From the NCBI RefSeq assembly GCF_900182915.1, contig NZ_FXUG01000010.1, positions 62,001 through 126,000 on the forward strand: DNA of 64,000 nt, written 5' to 3'. The notes beneath the pieces are model-generated. The model worked only from the letters and a program-made list of their open reading frames with translations, did no database searches and was not told the DNA's origin. This DNA comes from Neorhodopirellula lusitana. GTDB taxonomy: Bacteria; Planctomycetota; Planctomycetia; Pirellulales; Pirellulaceae. A program made the translations under genes and the position numbers. Below are positions 1 to 9,385 of this stretch, in pieces. The first letter of the stretch is position 1, and each line of letters begins with the position of its first letter.

Positions 1-33
1 TTTTCCCCGCAAAGCGATTTCCAGAGCCACCAT
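1..33 (-). CDS. possible 5' end of a leftward gene cut by the window edge
   Basis: An ATG on the minus strand at 33 opens a frame that stays open to the window edge (11 codons, beginning MVALEIALRG). It would be divergent from the propeller gene at 213. This is too short to identify, and it may not be a gene. Confidence 0.2.
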   Translation of the reverse strand, partial: MVALEIALRGK

Positions 34-212
34 CGTCCGGCACGCCGAGTCACCGCATCCCGTCTTCGTTCCCGGTCACGCGAATCGGTCATCTGCTATC
101 ATGGCCAAACCTTCAATGGAAACGCCGGACTGGATTGCGTCAGCGTTCGCGTTTTGCCCCTCCAGCACCGTTTCATCACGGTTCCCACCAAGACTTCACC
201 GAGACTCACTCC

Positions 213-1061
213 ATGCGACAGCCTTTCCGTTTCATGTCCAAACCATTGTTCTTTTGCATCTTCGCGGCCGTCTTGATGCAGCCTGGTGCAGTGATCGCGG
301 ATGAAACCGACACGCCCGTGTATCCCTTGGCCGTCGCGGTGGACGGCAAAGATGTTTTCGCCGTCGACCTGAACCTGCCCGGCGTTTGGAAAGCAGGGGA
401 AACAACCGAACTATTTTCACAGGGCAGTCGGTTCCTGCGAAAACCGATGAACCGCCCGCGTTGCATCGTGATACATCCCGATGGCGGCATCCTGGTCGGT
501 GATTCTGCAACCCGGGAAGTCTACCGAATCGAGTCGGCAAACGCTGAACCTCAGCCTCTGACCGAAGGCTATATCGGAATCCCGATGGCTCTGGCAATCG
601 ACGCCGCCAACGAATGGCTGTACGTCGGTGACGCCGAAAAGCGAGCAACCTTTCGATTGCCAATCGGTGGCGGGAAACCCGAATTGGTCGCTCGCGTCAA
701 CGCTCGCGGACTCGCCTTTGCCCCCGACGGGAATCTATGGGCCGTCACGCCCGATGACGCTGCCGTCGTACAAATCGATGTGGAATCGAAAGAAGTCAAG
801 CACATCGTCACGGGCCGTCCATTCCAGTACCCCAACGGCCTCACTTGGTCAGGCGACCATGGCTATGTCACTGATGGTTACGGCAAAGCAATCTGGAAAG
901 TGAACGCCGACGGAACCACGGAAAAATGGCATGAAGGCGACCCGTTGGTTGGTCCCGTCGGTATCGCTCTGGGCGAAGGTTCCTTGTTGGTTGCCGATCC
1001 CAAGCAAAAACAGGTCTACGAATTCGACCTGGAAACCAAGGCCTTCAAAACGCGTCTCTAG
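213..1061 (+). CDS. secreted SMP-30/NHL-type beta-propeller protein
   Basis: This 282-residue protein starts at the ATG at 213, which places a typical signal peptide (charged MRQPFRF stretch, hydrophobic core, cleavage near AVIADE) at the N-terminus. An upstream in-frame ATG at 135 would add 26 residues that look like translated leader sequence. The body is a run of short beta blades with phrases such as CIVIHPDGGILVGDS, WLYVGDAEKRATFRL and NGLTWSGDHGYVTDG, which resemble SMP-30/gluconolactonase and NHL-repeat propellers. Such proteins bind sugars, lactones or other proteins outside the cytoplasm. I see no clear set of lactonase metal ligands, so enzymatic function is not shown. The gene stands alone and is convergent with the large glycosidase-like gene to its right. 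Confidence 0.75.
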   Translation: MRQPFRFMSKPLFFCIFAAVLMQPGAVIADETDTPVYPLAVAVDGKDVFAVDLNLPGVWKAGETTELFSQGSRFLRKPMNRPRCIVIHPDGGILVGDSATREVYRIESANAEPQPLTEGYIGIPMALAIDAANEWLYVGDAEKRATFRLPIGGGKPELVARVNARGLAFAPDGNLWAVTPDDAAVVQIDVESKEVKHIVTGRPFQYPNGLTWSGDHGYVTDGYGKAIWKVNADGTTEKWHEGDPLVGPVGIALGEGSLLVADPKQKQVYEFDLETKAFKTRL

Positions 1062-1120
1062 CCGCGGCGATTCGCCTAACCATCCTGTCTAGCAAATCGC
1101 AAAACCCCAAACGCAGCCGG

Positions 1121-4100
1121 TCAAGCGTGATCGGCTTGAGACGGAAAGCGAACGTCAATCGAAACGATTTCACCACGACGATCAAAAAGCGATTTGGATT
1201 CCGCTTCACTTAAGTACAAGCCACTGCGTTGGACAGGTTCTCGATCGGTAAAATGAATCGTCAGCTCCGCGTGGTTATCGCGACGATACAAGATCGGAAC
1301 CTGGCAAAGCGTCAGCGCAAAACACCCTGCCGGCACCGCCATCGACACTCGGTGTCCTCGCAAATCAAAATACTCAAGGGCGGAATCCTGATCGAGAAAC
1401 TCGGAATCTTCAAAGAAGATCGGATCAAACCGCAGCAGTCCCTCCTGAACCCGAATCCCGAGCTCATCCCAGCGGGATAGCACGTCTTCTTTCACTTGGC
1501 CGGTCATTCCCGGCTGCTGCACTCCAGCACCTTGCGGGGTATGCGAATAAGGATCGGTTGGGAATGCACCGTATTGCAAAGGCGTTTTGGTCAGCCCAAT
1601 GCCGTCTCGAATCTCACGATAGTGTTTCAGCAACCGACTCAAAACCGCTGGATCACCACGCTCACCCAAACGACGCTCGTCGATGCAATGCTCCATCACT
1701 ACCAACGCAAGCTTGGAAACCATGTGCCAGTAAATCGACCCTAAACCTTCGTAACCAAAGAATGTTCCGGAGCGACCAGTGAAGTGGCGATGCCCAAATG
1801 TCGCTTCAAAAATCGCCAGCAACAACTGCCGCTCGTGTTGAACCAGCTTTTCGTACGCTTGGTTGGATTCCAATTGATCCAGAGCGTCGTTCAGATCGTC
1901 CGCGTTGCTGAAGTCACCGCAAAAGTGAACGCTGCCGTTGACATCCGCATGCACGACCGAGGTGTCCCCGTCAAAAAGCAACTTCGGGATCAACAATGAC
2001 TGCCGGACGTCGTCGGGATCAAGCAAGTTCTTTTCAAGAAACCGCGGTAACTCGCGATCCGGGTACAACATGTAGCTGAGCTGATCCTCTCGATAGATTC
2101 GGCTTTCTCGTAGCGAATCCAGCAGTTCAACCGCCTCCGCACCGGACAACAGGCCGCTGCTTAAAGCCGCAACCTGCCCCTCCAGCATCTCATACAAGTG
2201 CGTGATTGACGCCGCATCGCCTTCCATCTCCATCAAGTTGTAAGCGTGGTACATCCCATCGACTCGCCGGTTTTGGCGAATCGTAGAGTCCACCATCTCC
2301 CTGGCCTGTGCAAACAACTCGACAAGGGATGCCAAAGACACCTCGGTCGTGCCCCCTGCAAGTCCTTCGCGATAGAGACGCCTCCTGTAATCCGCGCCGG
2401 CTGTCGCAAGTCGATCCAGGATCACCTTCCGTCTCGAATCACCAATATTATCGATGATGTCACCGCCAGAAACACCGCCGGAAATACTGCCAAACGCATC
2501 CTGGTGTTCCGACAAAACCAACTGCACTCGGTCGGCCAACTGCCACACCGCAGCGGAGATCGGCGCCGTTCGCGGTAAGCTCTCGCCGGGACTGGAAAAC
2601 CAATCGATTAGAAAGGTCAAGTAGCGACGCAAGTAGCACGCTGTCACGACGGAGAGTCCCCGTCCCACCAACGCGTTATTTGCGTCGTTCCATTCCGGCC
2701 GCTGGGTGTTCAACCAGACTCCACCGCCGGGTACAAAGTTGGTCAATTTCACCAAAGCCGGAACCAACAACTTCTCGACCAAACTGACACGGCAAATCTC
2801 GCCGTCGCCCGACGCCAGTAGCTTCCCATCGCCGCCGATTTTTTTCACTTGTTCAGCGATCTCTGCTTCCAAGGTTAAATCGAAATCAATCGTGGATTGC
2901 GGATCGCGGCAGATTTCTTGGTGCGAACGAATGCGATAGGGAATGTTTGCGTAGACACAGCATTGCTGCGACAGACACTCGTCCATACGAAGCGGCGTTA
3001 ACGAACGCCCTCGTTCTAGCAGCTTCAACAAATAGATAATCTGATGATCACCCCAGTAACCAATATTTGCCCAGGGGTCGGCTGGATCAGGTGATTCCCA
3101 ATCAAAACCATTCTTGGTGATTCGGTAGGGGTTGTAGCCGTCAGCGGTCGATGCGTTCACGAACCGGAACACCATGCTGATCGCAAACTTGGGATAGGAA
3201 ACTGCCAAGGCCTCCCAGTTCTGGAAAATATCACGCCAGTTCCCTTGGTAGCTCAGGTTGTCGGAACCGTCTTTGGCCCGCAAGTCAATCGAGAAATGAT
3301 TCCAAGGTCGAGTCGGATCGCCATGCCGTCGACTGAAGCAAAGCGGCAGGAATTCCGACGTGATTCGGATCAAATCAGGATCCAACGTTGCGTCGATTCT
3401 TGCCTGCAAGTCATCAATGCTGATTCGGTCCGGTAGAGTTCCAAGAAAATTATGATGCCGCTCCCAAACACCTCGGTTGGCCTTTTGCACCTGTTCACAA
3501 AAATCATCGGCCGCAATTTCATACCCGCTCGCCGGAAGACCGCCTCGCATCACATTGAACAGAACGTTGGACTGATGCCGCTGCGTTCGTAAAGGATTCG
3601 CACCTACCTGACGCCCATCCGCGGCCGAAATGATCTTCAACAGACGCTCCTCATTCCGTTGATTGTCGTCATCGAGTTCGGATGCGAGGTCCCCGCCGGA
3701 CTTCAAAGTTTCGTGCATGCGAATGACGTCGCCGTGGTCGCAATTCACATCGGCGACCAGATGCCAGGCGGTATCGGTTCCCGCAGCAAGTTTGACGGAA
3801 GCGGAAACGAAGTAGGCACCACGGCGGCCACGCACGTTATCCTCGGTGGCCAGTTCAGCACCGCTGCGGACGGCCTCGAGCTGTTGGCTGCTAACCGCGG
3901 TCGTCGGCATCTCCAGCCCATGCTGCCACACAATGTTCGCGCGCAATCCCTCGCTCGGCTCGGCCCGATCCGTTGGAATCGAACTCAGATAGAACAGCCC
4001 CAGTGATGAACCGTCCAGCCGCTCACTCTTTTTGTACGCATCGCCAAGGTTACTAAACCGCAACTGAAAGTCTTTTCCAATCCGACTGGGTAAAACGTTC

Positions 4101-4630
4101 TCGAGACCGTCAATCACCTCAACAGAATGATCTGAGTCACTAAGATTCGATAACTCACATCGGCGAATGAATCCGAACCGCTCCCCAAAACTCCAGCTGT
4201 ACCGGAACGCCAGTTGCAATTCATGACTGACCTCTTCGAACAAGACCCGGCTTCCGAATGAGTTCTTGTAGAGATTTTGGGTTCGCATCCCGTCACGAAT
4301 CGGATCCGGCGAGAACGGTTCCCACAAGACCGCGGAACCATCATCTTGCCGTACTCGCAATACGGTTTTGGGACCGCTGACTCCTGCGGTGTCCAAAATT
4401 TTGTCAGCAGAGTAATAAGGGAACAACGCCGAATCCGGATTTTGTCGACCTGCCGTCAAAGCACCCCGACTGGAAAGAAACATCCAGTGATCACCGGAAC
4501 TTACCAGACTTAAAAAGAACTCCGGCATCCGATGACTGTTGGCGATCTTGTACCAACGCTGGCCTTCCCTTGTGACATACTGGCCGCTGACGCTTTCAGA
4601 GATAGTTGGCTGCGATTGCAGTTGGGGCAT
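1121..4630 (-). CDS. large GH94-like (cellobiose-phosphorylase-type) protein
   Basis: The protein has about 1169 residues if it starts at the ATG at 4630; a TTG at 4672 would add 14. Residues 1-350 look like a beta-sandwich domain. After that comes a long helical region with aromatic and acidic motifs expected of an (alpha/alpha)6 barrel: YQGNWRDIFQNWEAL near 463, WANIGYWGDHQ near 520, FFGYEGLGSIYWHMV near 955. Near the C-terminus, PGMTGQVKEDVLSRWDELG resembles the end of GH94 phosphorylases and NdvB-like enzymes. The family assignment is from memory of motifs and is moderate; cytoplasmic location is inferred because no signal peptide is visible. It lies 130 bp downstream of a sugar symporter on the same strand, in a LacI-controlled cluster, so it probably degrades or phosphorolyses the imported oligosaccharide. 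It is longer than a typical cellobiose phosphorylase (about 800 residues). Confidence 0.6.
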   Translation of the reverse strand: MPQLQSQPTISESVSGQYVTREGQRWYKIANSHRMPEFFLSLVSSGDHWMFLSSRGALTAGRQNPDSALFPYYSADKILDTAGVSGPKTVLRVRQDDGSAVLWEPFSPDPIRDGMRTQNLYKNSFGSRVLFEEVSHELQLAFRYSWSFGERFGFIRRCELSNLSDSDHSVEVIDGLENVLPSRIGKDFQLRFSNLGDAYKKSERLDGSSLGLFYLSSIPTDRAEPSEGLRANIVWQHGLEMPTTAVSSQQLEAVRSGAELATEDNVRGRRGAYFVSASVKLAAGTDTAWHLVADVNCDHGDVIRMHETLKSGGDLASELDDDNQRNEERLLKIISAADGRQVGANPLRTQRHQSNVLFNVMRGGLPASGYEIAADDFCEQVQKANRGVWERHHNFLGTLPDRISIDDLQARIDATLDPDLIRITSEFLPLCFSRRHGDPTRPWNHFSIDLRAKDGSDNLSYQGNWRDIFQNWEALAVSYPKFAISMVFRFVNASTADGYNPYRITKNGFDWESPDPADPWANIGYWGDHQIIYLLKLLERGRSLTPLRMDECLSQQCCVYANIPYRIRSHQEICRDPQSTIDFDLTLEAEIAEQVKKIGGDGKLLASGDGEICRVSLVEKLLVPALVKLTNFVPGGGVWLNTQRPEWNDANNALVGRGLSVVTACYLRRYLTFLIDWFSSPGESLPRTAPISAAVWQLADRVQLVLSEHQDAFGSISGGVSGGDIIDNIGDSRRKVILDRLATAGADYRRRLYREGLAGGTTEVSLASLVELFAQAREMVDSTIRQNRRVDGMYHAYNLMEMEGDAASITHLYEMLEGQVAALSSGLLSGAEAVELLDSLRESRIYREDQLSYMLYPDRELPRFLEKNLLDPDDVRQSLLIPKLLFDGDTSVVHADVNGSVHFCGDFSNADDLNDALDQLESNQAYEKLVQHERQLLLAIFEATFGHRHFTGRSGTFFGYEGLGSIYWHMVSKLALVVMEHCIDERRLGERGDPAVLSRLLKHYREIRDGIGLTKTPLQYGAFPTDPYSHTPQGAGVQQPGMTGQVKEDVLSRWDELGIRVQEGLLRFDPIFFEDSEFLDQDSALEYFDLRGHRVSMAVPAGCFALTLCQVPILYRRDNHAELTIHFTDREPVQRSGLYLSEAESKSLFDRRGEIVSIDVRFPSQADHA

Positions 4631-4760
4631 GATTAGATTTTCGAGCGAAGAGTGTTGTGGGTCTGCGTTCAACGGAACATGATTTCAAGTCGTGTCACGT
4701 TCGGAACGTCGCCCACATTGGGATGTGCGAATGATGGTGCAGGACAATGCGGCGGCACCG

Positions 4761-6689
4761 TCAAGATGGCGAGCCTGACTCGTCCGGCGACGCGTCAGTG
4801 AAATCGCTGAACTTGCGAGCCTGAAGATCTCGTTCGATCTGTTCCGAAAGCGGTTTACTGATACCGTAAAACATCAAACAAACCGCCGATGCAAGTAAGA
4901 AGCCGGCCGGGATCAGGCTCATCATCATTCGCATGCCCTGCAGTGTTGTGCTGGACTGCAACTGCTCGACACCCTCAATTGGCTGAGCGTATTGATAAAA
5001 GCTCAACGCGAACCCCGTCATTGCTGCGCCGACAGCGCAGCCCATCTTTTGCGAGAAAGTCGCTGCGGCAAAAACCAGCCCTGTCGCCCGCCGGCCACTA
5101 CGCCACTCCGAATAGTCCGCTGTGTCCGCGTACATCGCCCACAGCAACACCGGCACTGGGCCGCCAATGAACGAAGCGGCAACCTGCAAAGCCAGCATCT
5201 CAGTTATCTGATCTGGTTCCAGAAAGAAGAACGCCGCCGTGATTAACGCGACACCTGCATTCATACCGATCATCAGCAATTTCTTACCGAATATTCGGGT
5301 CATCGTTTTGGTTAACAGCATGCCCGCGATCGCCGCAAAACTTCCCAGTACCCAAAACGTTGGAGCGATACTCGCGTCGCCGCAGTAATACTTGAAGTAA
5401 TACAGAATCGCCCCACCACGAACGAACAGCCCCGAAAGTTGCAAAAGACCAAACCCAAACAGCACCATCCAAGGGCGATTGGACAACAGATCATTGAAGT
5501 CCATCTCGAATGTCGATCCCTCCGAGACGTCGGCAAACCGCTTCAATGCATAAGCTCGTACCGCCACGGAAACCAGACTCAAAACAACATAGCCACCCAA
5601 GATCGGCAGCAAGGTTTGCGTTTCAAAAGCGGTTGCCAGACACGCCAACAACGCGAGTCCCAGCAACATGACCTGATGCAATTTCAGGCTCGACAGCACA
5701 AACTTAATGTCAGCCCGGAAGGTGGACTTTGAATCAGCAACCGGCTGAACCCGCTCCTTGGTGGTCGCAAATGTGATCAAGAACAGGAGTACCGCTGCAA
5801 CTGAAAAGACACACATGGTCAAGAAAAAACCACGTTGCTCGTTGAGCACAATCTCTTTTGTCACTCCGTCAACGACGGTCGTCTCGCTGCCACCAAAGTA
5901 CGCCACCATCCCTAAGGTGCAGTACTGAACCACGATGCCACCACAAAATGCTGCGATGAATCGATAGGTAGACACACTGGTGCGTTCGATGGAGTTTGAC
6001 GAGATCACCCCCATCAACGCGCCATATGGAATGTTGATCGCGGTGTACGCCATCATCACCAAGGTATAGGTGATGTAGGCGTAAACCAGTTTGCCGGTTG
6101 GTCCCATGTCTGGCGTATAGAAGGTCATCATCCCGGTGATGGCAAACGGAACCGACATCCATACCAGGTACGGGCGGAACCGCCCCCACGTGGTACGCGT
6201 GCGATCCGCCAAATACCCAACCAAAGGATCGTTGATCGCATCCCAAATTCGGGTGACCAGCATCAAGGTCCCCGCCGACTTGGCCGTCAAGCCGAAGACG
6301 TCGGTGTAGAAGTAGATCAGAAAGAACTCGAACGTCTTCCAGTAGAGATTCGACGCCGTGTCCCCGAGCCCATAGCCGACCTTCTCGCCAACGCTCAGTT
6401 TCTGGTCGTCGGACTGCTGATTGAGTTCGGCTGAGGCTGCGGGATCTCTTTCATTTGGCCCTGGCTCCCCCGCATTCGCGTCTATGGGCTCTCGGATGTT
6501 GGTTTGCGAGCTTCCTGAACTATCAGGCAAAGCACTTGAATCAGCGGGGTGATTGGGAGGTTGAGAAGCAGGCACAGAGAGGTCCGTTGCTGGACGGGGG
6601 GAGACTTCCGGTGCGTCGCCCTCTGCAACTGGTTGCAACCACGGGTCCTGAATCAGCCCCTGCACGCCCCTAGCGTAAACCGAAACCAT
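4761..6689 (-). CDS. GPH-family sugar:cation symporter (MelB-like MFS)
   Basis: This is an integral membrane transporter of about 642 residues with roughly 12 hydrophobic segments. The conserved GPH start, KVGYGLGDTASNLYWKTFEF, appears only near residue 103, followed by DAINDPLVGYLADRTRTTWG, the loop typical of melibiose/glucuronide permeases. The 100-residue N-terminal extension is rich in Pro, Ser and Asp and has no counterpart in MelB. The ATG at 6689 is the first ATG; the frame also opens with a TTG at 6713. One regulator-type palindrome lies just upstream of this ATG and another falls inside codons 18-22 or so, so the true start could be further downstream. It is probably co-transcribed with the GH94-like gene, with uptake of a glycoside as the likely role. 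Confidence 0.8.
   Translation of the reverse strand: MVSVYARGVQGLIQDPWLQPVAEGDAPEVSPRPATDLSVPASQPPNHPADSSALPDSSGSSQTNIREPIDANAGEPGPNERDPAASAELNQQSDDQKLSVGEKVGYGLGDTASNLYWKTFEFFLIYFYTDVFGLTAKSAGTLMLVTRIWDAINDPLVGYLADRTRTTWGRFRPYLVWMSVPFAITGMMTFYTPDMGPTGKLVYAYITYTLVMMAYTAINIPYGALMGVISSNSIERTSVSTYRFIAAFCGGIVVQYCTLGMVAYFGGSETTVVDGVTKEIVLNEQRGFFLTMCVFSVAAVLLFLITFATTKERVQPVADSKSTFRADIKFVLSSLKLHQVMLLGLALLACLATAFETQTLLPILGGYVVLSLVSVAVRAYALKRFADVSEGSTFEMDFNDLLSNRPWMVLFGFGLLQLSGLFVRGGAILYYFKYYCGDASIAPTFWVLGSFAAIAGMLLTKTMTRIFGKKLLMIGMNAGVALITAAFFFLEPDQITEMLALQVAASFIGGPVPVLLWAMYADTADYSEWRSGRRATGLVFAAATFSQKMGCAVGAAMTGFALSFYQYAQPIEGVEQLQSSTTLQGMRMMMSLIPAGFLLASAVCLMFYGISKPLSEQIERDLQARKFSDFTDASPDESGSPS
6624..6637. 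promoter_or_regulatory. LacI-type operator, copy 1
   Basis: TGCAACTGGTTGCA, a 14-bp palindrome with one central mismatch from the consensus TGCAACCGGTTGCA. It lies within the annotated 5' end of the symporter gene. The central CG/TG between inverted halves is typical of LacI/GalR-family sites. Confidence 0.65.
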
Positions 6690-6695
6690 ACCGAC

Positions 6696-6709
6696 TGCAA
6701 CCGGTTTCA
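6696..6709. promoter_or_regulatory. LacI-type operator, copy 2
   Basis: TGCAACCGGTTTCA, one mismatch from a perfect palindrome, 7 bp upstream of the symporter ATG at 6689. Binding here would block initiation of the symporter/GH94-like transcript. Confidence 0.7.
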
Positions 6710-6761
6710 GCAATCAATGGCTTCAAACGTCGCATGCGCGGGTATTTACGAGAATCTTTCC

Positions 6762-6775
6762 TGCAACCGGTTGCA
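6762..6775. promoter_or_regulatory. LacI-type operator, copy 3 (perfect palindrome)
   Basis: TGCAACCGGTTGCA is a perfect 14-bp palindrome in the divergent region between the symporter and the LacI regulator. It is 42 bp (about four helical turns) from copy 4. Confidence 0.75.
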
Positions 6776-6803
6776 ACAGAGGTGCTGTTCGCCTACATTT
6801 ACC

Positions 6804-6817
6804 TGCAACCGGTTTCA
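6804..6817. promoter_or_regulatory. LacI-type operator, copy 4
   Basis: TGCAACCGGTTTCA, 25 bp upstream of the regulator's ATG at 6842. It suggests autoregulation. Its presence argues that the extended reading frame from 6734 is leader rather than protein. Confidence 0.72.
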
Positions 6818-6841
6818 ACGGTCCCTCGCAGAGTCCTTTTC

Positions 6842-7852
6842 ATGAAGTCCACACCCACCACGATCAGCGACATTGCTGAACGAGCGAAAGTCTCCAAGAG
6901 CACGGTCTCGCGTGTCTTGAACGACAAGTCGGTCGTTAACAAGCAAACCCGCCGAACCGTACTCGAGGCGATGGAGTCACTTGGCTATCAAGCCAATGTC
7001 TTCGCAAGAGGCCTCGCCAGCGGACGCTCCATGACCGTGGGTGTCGTCACCCAAAAGATTGGCAGCCCCTTCTTCGACATGATGATGCAGGGAGTCATCC
7101 AGGGCTTTTCGGGGACCGGCTACTCGCCCATCTTCGTCGATGGCCAAATGGAAGACGTGACTGAATACAAGGTCATTCAAACCTTGCTCGGCCGCAAAGT
7201 AGACGGCCTCCTGTTGCTCGGTGGTGACCTATCTCACCTGGATCTCAACGATCTAAGGAATCGCATTCCAACCATCGTTGTCGGCAAGGAAGTGCCGGGC
7301 TGGGACGATCAATGCGTGTACGTCGACAACGTTCGCGGAGCTTACGATGCAACCAAGCACCTGATCGATTTCGGCCACCGTGACATCGCAATCATTCGTG
7401 GAATCTTACACCACCAAGACGCCATTCGCCGGTTCGAAGGCTATTCCCAGGCGTTGGCCGAAGCGGGCATCGAGCTTGATCCAGAGTTGGTTTTGGAGGG
7501 TAACTTCACCGCCCAATCAGGGATCCTGGCCATCAATTCCTTGTTGATGCGGGGCAAGTCCTTCTCCGCCGTGTTCTGTGCCAACGACATGGTCGCTTAC
7601 GGAGCCCGCCTGACACTTCAGCGTAAGGGAATTCGCGTTCCCGAAGATGTCTCACTAGTCGGCTTTGACGATCAAGCGGAATCTGCCTTTGTCACTCCGC
7701 CATTAACCACTGTCCGGCAACCCGGCGCCGAAATGGGGGCCGCTGCTGCGAGCGCCCTGGTCAGCATGATGGAAGGGAAACCTTTTGAACTTCCTGTTCT
7801 GCGTGCCGAACTGCAACGTCGCGAGTCGGTTTCAAAAATCCGCATGAGTTAG
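6842..7852 (+). CDS. LacI/GalR-family transcriptional regulator
   Basis: This 336-residue repressor has an N-terminal helix-turn-helix and hinge (TISDIAERAKVSKSTVSRVL at residues 6-25, then NKQTRRTVLEAMESLGYQ), followed by a periplasmic-binding-protein-like effector domain (SMTVGVVTQKIGSPFFDMMM; near the C-terminus SLVGFDDQAESAFVTPPLTT). I chose the ATG at 6842 because it places MKSTPTTISDI at the N-terminus, as usual for the family. An upstream ATG at 6734 would translate two operator palindromes. The gene is divergent from the GPH symporter, with four similar palindromes between and around the two starts, so it most likely represses the symporter/GH94-like operon and itself, with a sugar as inducer. 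Confidence 0.9.
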   Translation: MKSTPTTISDIAERAKVSKSTVSRVLNDKSVVNKQTRRTVLEAMESLGYQANVFARGLASGRSMTVGVVTQKIGSPFFDMMMQGVIQGFSGTGYSPIFVDGQMEDVTEYKVIQTLLGRKVDGLLLLGGDLSHLDLNDLRNRIPTIVVGKEVPGWDDQCVYVDNVRGAYDATKHLIDFGHRDIAIIRGILHHQDAIRRFEGYSQALAEAGIELDPELVLEGNFTAQSGILAINSLLMRGKSFSAVFCANDMVAYGARLTLQRKGIRVPEDVSLVGFDDQAESAFVTPPLTTVRQPGAEMGAAAASALVSMMEGKPFELPVLRAELQRRESVSKIRMS

Positions 7853-8052
7853 CCGCAAATCATTGTTGTCTCTTATCCCATCCAATCATTTTACCCAAGG
7901 AGCGTGCACCAACCCATCAACCTGAATTTTGCCCCCGTCGCGTTTCACCGAGGAAAGCCTGGCGACTCGACGATTTCTTACAGTAGGTCTTATCTTTCCT
8001 ACGTCAACCAGGCCTTCCTCATCTCCCCCTTTTCCAAATTGAGCACACTGTC

Positions 8053-9282
8053 ATGCAACGTATTCAAAGAACCAAAACAGGCTTCACGCTTGTCGAACTG
8101 CTCGTCGTGATCGCGATCATCGGCGTTCTTGTTGGTCTACTTCTTCCCGCTGTCCAGGCTGCCCGCGAAGCGGCCCGTCGAATGAGTTGTAGCAACAACT
8201 TTAAGCAAATCGGACTGGCGATTCATAACTATCATTCCGCTTACAAACAGCTACCTCGCCAAAAGGGTGGAACGCAAGACCTCTCAACCACCTGGTGGGA
8301 TCCTTCCGATACGGCCAACCAACAACAAAACAGCTGGTTGGTTGGGCTGACGCCTTTTGTCGAGCAGCAAGCTCTTTGGGAATCGATCTCCAACCCGAAC
8401 GGCTACCAACTCAATGGCAGCCAATTGGTAACGCGAGCTTCCCAGGGCGTTCCTAACTGGAATGCAATGGGCCCGAAACCCAGTAACGCAGCCTACCCAC
8501 CGGCCATGACGAACGTTCCATCGTTCCGCTGTCCATCCGATCCCGGTGTGGGCCTGCCGTCGCACGGACGGACCAACTACGGCTGCAACCTCGGTGATTC
8601 GATGTTCAAGTGCGAAACCGGCCCCGCCGAAGTGTCGCAAAACCTGAAGATCGAGTCGGATGACTCCGAAGCGGCTCGCGCCGGATGCCGTGGCATGTTC
8701 GCTGTCCACACCTCATTGAAATTCCGCGACGTCCTGGATGGCCTTTCCAACACCATCATGGCTGGCGAAATGAACACGGACCTGGGCGATCATGACGTGA
8801 CCACTGACGGTGCCCGCAACCTGAACGGGGCAGGCACTCCACCGATGACGAACCCAATGGCCTGCGTCGACGCGAATTTGATGGACACCACACGTCCTCA
8901 GTTCTGGGTTTCCGGAACCAACTCGATGACCGGAACCGACTCAGCGTTCGGTCGCGGCTACCAGTGGATGAACGGCGAACAACTGTTCTCGGGCATCATG
9001 ACGATTCGACCACCGAATTCGGAAGTCTGCTACGCTGGCGAATGGCCTGGACAAGAAGGCATCATTCCACCAAGTAGCCGTCACCAAGGCGGAGCTCACA
9101 TCTTGATGGGCGATGGTGCAGTGAAATTCATCACGGATTCGATTGAAGCTGGCAACCAACGCAATGGCCAAGTCGGCCTGGGCTTCTCCGGCAACCGAGC
9201 TCCGGGTTCGAAAAGCCCCTACGGATTGTGGGGATCACTCGGCACCCGTGCCTCGAAGGAAGTCATCCAGGAAGAACTCTAA
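8053..9282 (+). CDS. DUF1559 protein with prepilin-type N-terminus
   Basis: This 409-residue protein opens with a type IV prepilin/pseudopilin segment: basic leader, then GFTLVELLVVIAIIGVLVG at residues 10-28, with the cleavage-site Gly10, Phe11 and the conserved Glu at +5 of the mature protein. The following AVQAAREAARRMSCSNN and the C-terminal HQGGAHILMGDGAVKFI are hallmarks of the DUF1559 family, which is greatly expanded in planctomycetes. The function of the family is unknown; a cell-surface, pseudopilin-like role is inferred. A strong terminator follows directly, then a small lipoprotein gene, an arrangement repeated at 42.8-44.7 kb. Confidence 0.92.
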   Translation: MQRIQRTKTGFTLVELLVVIAIIGVLVGLLLPAVQAAREAARRMSCSNNFKQIGLAIHNYHSAYKQLPRQKGGTQDLSTTWWDPSDTANQQQNSWLVGLTPFVEQQALWESISNPNGYQLNGSQLVTRASQGVPNWNAMGPKPSNAAYPPAMTNVPSFRCPSDPGVGLPSHGRTNYGCNLGDSMFKCETGPAEVSQNLKIESDDSEAARAGCRGMFAVHTSLKFRDVLDGLSNTIMAGEMNTDLGDHDVTTDGARNLNGAGTPPMTNPMACVDANLMDTTRPQFWVSGTNSMTGTDSAFGRGYQWMNGEQLFSGIMTIRPPNSEVCYAGEWPGQEGIIPPSSRHQGGAHILMGDGAVKFITDSIEAGNQRNGQVGLGFSGNRAPGSKSPYGLWGSLGTRASKEVIQEEL

Positions 9283-9306
9283 GTTAACCTGGAAACGACC
9301 CCATCC

Positions 9307-9335
9307 GCCCCGAGCAACAGTCTGTTGCTCGGGGC
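9307..9335 (+). terminator. rho-independent terminator after DUF1559 gene
   Basis: A nearly perfect inverted repeat (GCCCCGAGCAACA / TGTTGCTCGGGGC) lies 25 bp after the stop codon and is followed by CTTTCTTG. Confidence 0.75.
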
Positions 9336-9385
9336 TTTCTTGAACTCAAATCAGACTCCCCACCCAGAACAAACAGAGGCTCCCA

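Noticed and set aside
101-304. Short plus-strand frame overlapping the first propeller gene
   Set aside because: It lies in a different frame over the signal peptide of the real gene and has no features of its own.
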